From Streptomyces sp. NBC_00273 (GTDB lineage Bacteria > Actinomycetota > Actinomycetes > Streptomycetales > Streptomycetaceae): a stretch of DNA of 64,000 bases. A program made the translations under genes and the position numbers. Shown in pieces: positions 58,107-64,000 of this stretch. Location: positions 2,790,001 through 2,854,000 of the forward strand of contig NZ_CP108067.1 in NCBI RefSeq assembly GCF_036178145.1. The letters run 5' to 3'. The stretch's first letter is position 1; every line of letters starts with the position of its first letter. The notes below the pieces were generated by a model, which had not been told where the DNA came from, did no database searches, and saw only the letters and a program-made list of their open reading frames with translations.

Positions 58107-58114
58107 GGGCCCGG
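58096..58114. terminator. Hairpin around the channel stop codon
   Basis: CCGGGCC (58096-58102) and GGCCCGG (58108-58114) pair perfectly, with the TGA of the channel gene in the 5-nt loop. The convergent SAV_2336 gene ends 16 bp further on. Candidate bidirectional terminator. Confidence 0.55.
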
Positions 58115-58129
58115 CGACCGCATCACCGG

Positions 58130-61100
58130 CTACGCCTCGGCGTCGAGCAGCCGGATGTCCCACGTGCCGTCCGAGCGCCGGACCGAGGTCCAGCCGTCCG
58201 GCGGCGCCACGAAGGGGAACTGGCCGACGAGCGAGTCCGCCTCGAAGAGCACGCCGTCGAAGCGGACCCGGCCCCGGAAGCTCGCCCGCGCGAAGTCCAC
58301 CGGCGCTTCGAAGACCGCCCTGTTGGACAGCAGCCCGCCCTCCCACTCCGCGGACGCGAAGGAGACGGCCCCGGCGAAGCCCGCCTCGGTCAGCATGGCC
58401 AGGCCGCCGAAGAACGTGCGGGAGAAGTCCGCCGTCCCGGCCACCCGTACCCCGTTCAGGTCCGCGGACGCCGCCAGCACGGCCCGGGCGAAGGAGACGT
58501 CACCGAGGAACGCGGCGTTCTTGAACCCCGCCGAAGCGTGGAAGAGCGTCCGGCGGAACGTGGCGGTGCGGTGGAAGCGGCACCGGTCGAAGTCACCGAC
58601 GCGCTCGAAGACCGCGCCGTCGAGGGAGACCGGGCCGGCGAAGGTGGCTCCGGCGAAACCGGCCCGGCCCGCAAAGGAGGCCCGGACGAAGGACGCGCGG
58701 TCCGTGAACTCGATGTCCGACCGGTTCCAGCCGTCCACGAAGCGTGCCCGGTCGAAGTCCGCCGGCCCCAGTGCGGCGGGCCCCGGAACGCCCGGCTGCA
58801 GCGCCGTGAGGAGGCGGGGCAGCAGGCCGTGGTCGAAGGTGGTGCCCCGGAGGTCCACCGGCGCCCCCGGGGACAGCGTCCCGAGGTAGGCCTCCTGGTC
58901 CTCGATCTCCAGATGGGCCAGGCACCGCTCGTAGCCCGGCAGCCGGATGCCGATGCAGGCCCGCGGGTCGACGGGGGACGTCCGAAGTCCGCAGGTCGGC
59001 CAGCCGATGCCCTCGTCCAGGAGGCCGTCCGCCTCCGTCAGCACCTGCCCGAGCACCCCGGCGGGCGCGTGGTCGTCGGAACACACCCAGCCCTCGTCGG
59101 CGCCGCCCACCCGGTGCAGGGCGAGCCGGGCCGGCGAGCCGAACACGTCACCGAGGTCCTCGTACAGGCGGTGGGAGACGGCGAGGACGAGCGCCCCCGG
59201 GCGCACCCTCCGTCCCAGCAGGTCCGCGATCGCGGGGTGCCGCACCAGTCGGGCGCTCTCGTCCGTGTCACCTCCCACGGCCACGCCGAGCGGGGGGTGC
59301 ATTCCGTCCATGCGCCGGAATCCGTACCGGGTCATGGCTCCGGGCAGTTCGAGCAGGAGCCGGCCCGCCTTGGCGTGGGCACCCGGCGCGGCGAACGTGA
59401 CGAGCAGCGGAGCGTCCCCCTCACCGCCGGTCAGCCGCCCGGTGACGCCCGTGTCCGCCATGAGCTCGGCCAGCATCGTGTGCGTCTCCGCCGCCGCCGA
59501 ACTCCCGATCGGGACCACGCCGTCGGCGCCGGGCAGCACCGCGAGGCACACCGCGGTCCCCGTGTCCTGGGCCCGTGCGGAACCCTCCAGCGCGGCCCGG
59601 AAGCCCGGTTGTTCCATCAGGGCGTCGGTCAGCAGGAACACCAGGCGGTTGGGCGAGACCGTGTGGACGACGCCGACCAGCGCGCCGCCCCGGGAGACGG
59701 GGCCGCCGCGGTAGTGCGTCCAGCCCTCCGGCTCCGCGGACAGCCGGACGACCTCGCCGTTGAGGTCACCGCCGTGCGGCAGCACCTCACCCGTCAGGGA
59801 GACCGGGTCCCCCTGGTCCGTGCGGCCGTCGATCCGGACCTGGGCCAGCTGGTGGTCCGCGGGCAGCCAGGGCAGCGGCTCGGCGCCGACCGCCGGGTCC
59901 ATCAGGTCCTCGTCGGCCTGGAGCAGCAGCATCCGGGGCGCCGCGTCGTCCCACCACACCGCCCGGCAGGGGACCTCCCGGTCGCCGGGCCGCACCCAGG
60001 CCACCGAGCCGGCGGGGGGCGCCGCGTCCCCCACCGTGAGGACGAGGCGCCGGGTCAGCAGGGTGCCGACCTCCTGCGGCTCGGGCATCCCGTCGTAGCG
60101 GACCCGTACGACCCGGTCGGCCAGGCCCGGCTCCCGCGGTGGCCGCGCCGCGAACGGCAGGGCCCCCTCGGCCACCCGGCGCACGCCCTCCCGGCCCGTG
60201 GTGACGCGGGTCGCGGAGAAGTCCGGGCCGGTGCGCCGGTTGCGGGACACGAACTCCCACACGCGGCGCCGGACCAGCTCCCGTACGGCGGCCACGTCCC
60301 CGCGCAGCTGCGAGCCGAGCAGCGCCTCCCGTACGCCGGGGAGGAACTCGAACTCCACCTCTGCGGGGTCCTGTTCGTCCTCCCAGGCTTCGAAGAGCCC
60401 GCCGAGGGCGACCTCGGCGAGGTGGCCGTGCTCCGAGTCGCGCAGCAAGGAGCGCCGGACCAGGGTCATCACCGGCAGGGTGAGCGGTACGGCGGCCAGG
60501 TGGGCGGCGAGCTGCTGGGCCGTCGGCGAGGCGCTCGCCCGGAAGTCCTCCACCACCTCCAGGGCGCTGCGGCCGCCGCCGGGGGCCGGATCGTCCGGGG
60601 CGCCCGCGGCGGCGGGTTCCGGGTCCAGGCGCAGGCAGGCGAGGCGCCGCCACCGGCCGTCCCCGGAGACCACCCGCACCAGCCGGGCCAGGCTGCCGGA
60701 GGCGACACCGACCACGGGGACGACGGCCGGGACCGCGGTGCGGCGGCGTCCGGCGCGGGCGCGGCGGGCAGCCGGGATCCGCTGCCAGGAGCGGGTGGCG
60801 GCGGCCGGCCGGTCGGCGCGGACGGCGAAGGGGACGGGGCGGACGGCGCCGCGCGTCCAGAGCCGTTCGGGCAGGACGTTCAGTACGGCGACGGCGTTGT
60901 GCGCGCACCAGTGCCGGAGCATGCCCTGCACCGGGGCCTCGCGCCAGCCGCCCGCCACGGTGTCGGAGAGGACGAGGATCAGCCGGCGGCCCGCCGGGTC
61001 GGCCAGTTCCTGGGGGTTGCGGGGCGGACCGCCGTGGCCGCGGGTGACCATCGGGGTGGCGCCGGGGCCGGTGCCGGTCAGCTGCCAGGTGCGCACGTCG

Positions 61101-61696
61101 CGGAAGACCCCGCTGCGGGTCAAAACGCGGCGGAGCTCGTCCACGTGGTCCGCCCAGAGCAGCATGGAGCGGTGGGTGTCGACGACCAGGGCCAGGTCCA
61201 GCCAGCGGCTCTCGGCGGGGCGCAGGACCGGGGTCGTCACCATGCACTCGATGCTGCGTTCCACGGTGAGCTGCTCGTCCAGTTCCTCCCCGGGGCCGCC
61301 GATGGAGCGCCTCCCGACGGGCCGTAGGGAGCGCATCAGGGCGAGCGGGTCGTCGAGGGAGGCGGCCCGCGGCAGCCGCAGGGGCGAGCCCCGGCGCCGG
61401 GCGCCGCCGTCGTCCGGTTTCCCGGTGGGGTCGCGCCGGGCGGCCGGGAAGAGTTGGACGGCCGGTTCGCCACCGGCGGGGGTGCCGGGCCCACGTGGCG
61501 CGCCGGACTCGGGCGACGGGGTGCCGGGCGGGAGCTGCTCCCCCGGCGGGTCGGCGCCGGGGGCTGCGGGCGGGCGGGCCTCGCGGCCCGCGTCGACCCG
61601 GGCCGCGAGCCACAGGATGTCGGCGATCTCCTCCGCCCCGATGCCGGTGTTCGGGGCGCTGCCGTCGGCGAGGGCCGCGAGCAGCTCCTCGATCAC
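58130..61696 (-). CDS. SAV_2336/vWA protein with degenerate trypsin-like and cyclase-like domains and pentapeptide repeats
   Basis: The product is 1188 residues from a GTG overlapping the MoxR stop. A helical N-terminus (VIEELLAALADGSAPNTGIGAEEIADILWLAARV) and Pro-rich linker lead to a vWA-like domain of SAV_2336 type (about 165-430) whose metal site reads DTHRS instead of DxSxS. About 535-690 looks trypsin-like, but the histidine position reads LTVGD rather than LTAAH and the serine position reads YRGGPV rather than SGGPV. About 700-860 resembles a nucleotide cyclase-like domain without catalytic residues. The tail (about 980-1150) is pentapeptide repeats (AxF-type). With the two genes upstream it forms a MoxR-vWA-VMAP set. 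Domain limits are estimates. Confidence 0.85.
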   Translation of the reverse strand: MIEELLAALADGSAPNTGIGAEEIADILWLAARVDAGREARPPAAPGADPPGEQLPPGTPSPESGAPRGPGTPAGGEPAVQLFPAARRDPTGKPDDGGARRRGSPLRLPRAASLDDPLALMRSLRPVGRRSIGGPGEELDEQLTVERSIECMVTTPVLRPAESRWLDLALVVDTHRSMLLWADHVDELRRVLTRSGVFRDVRTWQLTGTGPGATPMVTRGHGGPPRNPQELADPAGRRLILVLSDTVAGGWREAPVQGMLRHWCAHNAVAVLNVLPERLWTRGAVRPVPFAVRADRPAAATRSWQRIPAARRARAGRRRTAVPAVVPVVGVASGSLARLVRVVSGDGRWRRLACLRLDPEPAAAGAPDDPAPGGGRSALEVVEDFRASASPTAQQLAAHLAAVPLTLPVMTLVRRSLLRDSEHGHLAEVALGGLFEAWEDEQDPAEVEFEFLPGVREALLGSQLRGDVAAVRELVRRRVWEFVSRNRRTGPDFSATRVTTGREGVRRVAEGALPFAARPPREPGLADRVVRVRYDGMPEPQEVGTLLTRRLVLTVGDAAPPAGSVAWVRPGDREVPCRAVWWDDAAPRMLLLQADEDLMDPAVGAEPLPWLPADHQLAQVRIDGRTDQGDPVSLTGEVLPHGGDLNGEVVRLSAEPEGWTHYRGGPVSRGGALVGVVHTVSPNRLVFLLTDALMEQPGFRAALEGSARAQDTGTAVCLAVLPGADGVVPIGSSAAAETHTMLAELMADTGVTGRLTGGEGDAPLLVTFAAPGAHAKAGRLLLELPGAMTRYGFRRMDGMHPPLGVAVGGDTDESARLVRHPAIADLLGRRVRPGALVLAVSHRLYEDLGDVFGSPARLALHRVGGADEGWVCSDDHAPAGVLGQVLTEADGLLDEGIGWPTCGLRTSPVDPRACIGIRLPGYERCLAHLEIEDQEAYLGTLSPGAPVDLRGTTFDHGLLPRLLTALQPGVPGPAALGPADFDRARFVDGWNRSDIEFTDRASFVRASFAGRAGFAGATFAGPVSLDGAVFERVGDFDRCRFHRTATFRRTLFHASAGFKNAAFLGDVSFARAVLAASADLNGVRVAGTADFSRTFFGGLAMLTEAGFAGAVSFASAEWEGGLLSNRAVFEAPVDFARASFRGRVRFDGVLFEADSLVGQFPFVAPPDGWTSVRRSDGTWDIRLLDAEA

Positions 61697-62769
61697 GCCG
61701 TGGGCCCGGTCAGGTGCTGCATGACGGTGGCGAGGAAGCGTTCGCGGTCCGCGGGCGCGGACCAGGCACCGGCGAGGCGGAGCTGGATGGCGTTGAGGAG
61801 CTGGTCGGTGGCCAGGTCGCCGTCCTCGCCGCGGTCGAGGAAGGCCTGGACGAGGTCCTGGTACTCCTCGCCGGATTCGATGTCGACGCCGAGCCGGCGG
61901 CGCACGATGCGGGCGAGCTTGTCCGGTCCGGGCGGCTCCAGGTGGAGGCGGACGCAGCGGCGCAGGAAGGCGGGCGGGAAGTCGCGTTCGCCGTTGCTGG
62001 TGAGGACGACGACGGGGAAGTAGCGGCACTGCACGCGGCCCTGGGCGATCCGTACGACCGCGTCGGGGTCGTCGTCGGTGCCGATCGCGACGGTGGGGTC
62101 CTCCTGGGCGAGGCGGGCGAGTTCGGGGATCAGGAAGCCGCCGTCCTCGAAGACGGTGAGGAGGTCGCCGGGGAGGTCGATGTCGCTCTTGTCGATCTCG
62201 TCGACGAGCAGCACGCGGGGGCGGTCCTGCGGGAGCAGGGCGGTACCGAGGGGGCCGAGGCGCAGGTAGCGGGAGATCGAGGGGGCGGACGGGGCGGGGG
62301 CGGTGTCCGGCGCGGGCCCGGCTCCGGTCGCGGCGGGCTGCGCGCCCGGGGTGCGCAGCTGCTCCAGCCCGGCCTCCTGGAGGCGGCCGATGGCGTCGTA
62401 CAGGTACAGCCCGTCGCGCAGTACGGTCCGGCTGGTGATCGGCCAGTGCAGTACGGGCCCCAGGTTCAGGTCGGAGGCGATGCTGTAGGCGAGCGTGGAC
62501 TTGCCGACGCCCGGTTTCCCGGTGACGAGCAGCGGCCTGCGCAGGTGCAGCGCCGTGTTGACGACGTCCTTCTCCGGTTCGTCGGGCACGTAGCCCTCGC
62601 CCCGCCGCCAGGTGCGCTCCCAGGCCGCTCCCGCACACCCGGGCGGCGCGTATCCGGGGTCGGGTGCGCCGGTGAAGTCCCGCCAGGGTGGCGGGAATCC
62701 GGCCTCCAGGCGGGCACGCCGGTCCGCGCGCTCGCCGGTCCCGTGGTACAGCCACCAGTCCTTCACCAC
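61693..62769 (-). CDS. MoxR-family AAA+ ATPase
   Basis: A 358-residue AAA+ protein. Walker A is VTGKPGVGKSTLAYSIA near residue 85, Walker B VLLVDEIDKSDIDLPGD near 186, sensor 1 VVLTSNGERDFPPAF and arginine finger region FLRRCVRLHL. A Gly/Ala/Pro-rich insert lies before Walker B. The preferred start is the GTG at 62769 (GGAGG 8 nt upstream). In the MoxR-vWA-VMAP systems this ATPase is thought to remodel or activate the vWA-coupled effector in response to the VMAP sensor. The 3' end overlaps the vWA gene by 4 bp. Confidence 0.92.
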   Translation of the reverse strand: MVKDWWLYHGTGERADRRARLEAGFPPPWRDFTGAPDPGYAPPGCAGAAWERTWRRGEGYVPDEPEKDVVNTALHLRRPLLVTGKPGVGKSTLAYSIASDLNLGPVLHWPITSRTVLRDGLYLYDAIGRLQEAGLEQLRTPGAQPAATGAGPAPDTAPAPSAPSISRYLRLGPLGTALLPQDRPRVLLVDEIDKSDIDLPGDLLTVFEDGGFLIPELARLAQEDPTVAIGTDDDPDAVVRIAQGRVQCRYFPVVVLTSNGERDFPPAFLRRCVRLHLEPPGPDKLARIVRRRLGVDIESGEEYQDLVQAFLDRGEDGDLATDQLLNAIQLRLAGAWSAPADRERFLATVMQHLTGPTA

Positions 62770-62815
62770 TGCCTCTGCCTCCATCGTCGGTTCCGCCGTG
62801 TGTCGGTGGTCGGGG

Positions 62816-64000
62816 TCAGGCCAGGGACCGGAGGCCCGGCATGTCGTCGGGATCGTCCCACAGGAGCACCAACTGGTCTCCCCCTGCGGATGGTTGGTGG
62901 GCGCGTGCGGCTCCTCCGGCGGCGCCGGCGGCCGCCCGGCGCACCTCCCGCACGCGTGCGGGCAGGGCCAGCACGTCCAGTGCGCCGGGGTCGGGGCGGC
63001 CGTCCGGTCCGGCCGGGGCCAGCAGGTCGAGGAGCGCGGGCGCGGGCAGGCCGCCCCCGCGCCGCCATACGGCCACCGGGAGCCCGCCTTCGAGCACGGC
63101 CTCCAGCAGTCCGGCGTGCGGGGCGGCCGTGGTGTGTGCGAGGACGCAGGCGGGCGGCGGCTGCGCGGCCAGCTCGATGCCGAGCGCGTCGGTGACCTCC
63201 TCGTCCGCGACGACCCGTACGGCGTCGGGGTGCCGGCCGCCCTGGGCGTGCAGCCAGCGCCAGGTGCCGTGCCACTCGGCCCGGGTGTCCGTCCGCTCCT
63301 GCGGGCAGCGCACCACCACCTGGTGGAGCAGGCCGAGGGCGCGGCGGCGGCCGGCCGGGCCGCGGGGCACCGGCCACTGGTCGAAGTCGGCGTCGAGCAG
63401 CTCGTACGGCACGTGGAATTCGATGCGGTCCACCGCGGCGACGGACGGCTGCCGCCCGGCCCCGCCCCCGCCGTCGCCGTCGCCCTCGCCGGCCGCCTCC
63501 GACGCGCCGCCGATGAGGGCGAGTTGCCGCACGAGCTGCTCCCGTACCTCGTCCAGTGCGACCGGCGCCCCCTCCGACTCCCATATGTGCCGGGCCCGTT
63601 CGCCCCGCAGCCACATCCGGGCCAGGAATCCGGGCTCCCCACCCGGCGGTGCTTCCAGCCGGACGTGCACGACCGTCCTGCGGGCCGGGGGCGGCGGCGG
63701 GGGCAGCACCGGCAGGGCGAGGCGCTCGCGGGTGGCCCGCACCCAGTCCCCGAGGCGGGCCGCCCACCGCGCGTCGCCCGCGGCGGCGGCCCGGTCCGCG
63801 AGGAACCGTACGAAGGGCACCGCCAGCGGCATACCACCGCGCCCGCCCTGCCGCTCGTCCAGGTCCTGGACCACCTCCAGCAGGCCGTCCCCCGGCAGGC
63901 CGCCGCGCGCCGGGGTGGTGCAGCCGGCCGCCTTGAACGCCCAGGCGTAGGCCTCGTAGGCGCAGCGCGGCAGCTCGCGGCCCTCGAAGAGCTCGCCGAG
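62816..64000 (-). CDS. VMAP-C-like protein; N-terminus off the right edge
   Basis: The final 394 or so residues are seen. They end in LVLLWDDPDDMPGLRSLA and include VHVRLEAPPGGEPGFLARMWL, VDRIEFHVPYELLDADFDQWPV and PVAVWRRGG, the pattern of the VMAP C-terminal domain (vWA-MoxR-associated protein). An acidic Gly-rich insert (GEGDGDGGGG) sits in the middle. The N-terminal effector-associated and catalytic part, which would define the class of the system, lies beyond the window. It is transcribed first, with MoxR 47 bp downstream. Confidence 0.82.
   Translation of the reverse strand, partial: LGELFEGRELPRCAYEAYAWAFKAAGCTTPARGGLPGDGLLEVVQDLDERQGGRGGMPLAVPFVRFLADRAAAAGDARWAARLGDWVRATRERLALPVLPPPPPPARRTVVHVRLEAPPGGEPGFLARMWLRGERARHIWESEGAPVALDEVREQLVRQLALIGGASEAAGEGDGDGGGGAGRQPSVAAVDRIEFHVPYELLDADFDQWPVPRGPAGRRRALGLLHQVVVRCPQERTDTRAEWHGTWRWLHAQGGRHPDAVRVVADEEVTDALGIELAAQPPPACVLAHTTAAPHAGLLEAVLEGGLPVAVWRRGGGLPAPALLDLLAPAGPDGRPDPGALDVLALPARVREVRRAAAGAAGGAARAHQPSAGGDQLVLLWDDPDDMPGLRSLA

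Noticed and set aside
57491..61327. 1278-codon plus-strand open frame
   Set aside because: It crosses the channel gene and runs antisense to the vWA protein; no domain and typical shadow-frame composition.

Overview
The window is about 72% GC with actinomycete codon use, many GTG and TTG starts, and long runs of genes overlapping by 4 bp. It looks like chromosomal Streptomyces or a close relative. The families present (group 1h [NiFe] hydrogenase with DUF5947/DUF6084/DUF6893 partners, SAV_2336-type proteins, ECF41 sigma factor, kinase with an I36-type sensor) fit that. I see no tRNA, rRNA, insertion sequence or CRISPR array.

Layout. (1) 1-9.5 kb is a housekeeping and signalling stretch: a drug-efflux MFS gene with a TetR regulator and an operator pair over the MFS start codon; a Ser/Thr kinase, an FHA-like protein and a secreted M23 peptidase, with kinase and peptidase both carrying an I36-type Cys-rich domain; a NarL-type two-component pair; and a TrkA-C/KefB-type cation:proton antiporter pair. 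(2) 9.7-24.8 kb, all minus strand, is a complete high-affinity group 1h hydrogenase locus. The order of transcription is hypX, hhyS, hhyL, NifU-like, DUF5947, DUF6084, a 474-aa unknown, maturation protease, DUF6893 microprotein, then hypA-B-F-C-D-E. A long, near-perfect stem-loop sits directly on the hypA ribosome-binding site and divides the structural/accessory half from the hyp half. (3) 24.9-30.9 kb holds an iron-permease-like membrane protein, two small unknown proteins, an alpha/beta hydrolase, a TolB-like protein, an MFS transporter and a glycosyltransferase.

(4) 31.2-56.9 kb is a cell-surface polysaccharide locus. A plus-strand operon (oxidoreductase, epimerase, two aminotransferases, acetyltransferase, giant secreted protein, glycosyltransferase) and a minus-strand operon (toroid-like protein, WecG/TagA transferase, UDP-sugar dehydrogenase, UDP-GlcNAc 2-epimerase, Wzz, Wzx flippase, beta-helix protein, glycosyltransferase) flank a Wzz, a fused Wzz-polymerase, a glycosyltransferase and an inserted ECF41 sigma module with its amidohydrolase and cupin neighbours. 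Together they contain all five enzyme types needed to make a UDP-2,3-diacetamido-2,3-dideoxyuronic acid by the route known from Pseudomonas WbpA/B/E/D/I, plus a second aminotransferase/acetyltransferase pair. Three Wzz-type domains are present.

(5) 57-64 kb holds a voltage-gated-type cation channel and then a minus-strand three-gene set: a VMAP-C-like protein (cut by the right edge), a MoxR AAA+ ATPase and a 1188-aa SAV_2336/vWA protein. This matches the MoxR-vWA-VMAP ternary conflict systems. The vWA protein carries a trypsin-like domain lacking catalytic residues, a degenerate cyclase-like segment and a pentapeptide-repeat tail.

The convergent gene pairs in the window have small inverted repeats on or next to their stop codons, good candidates for shared bidirectional terminators.
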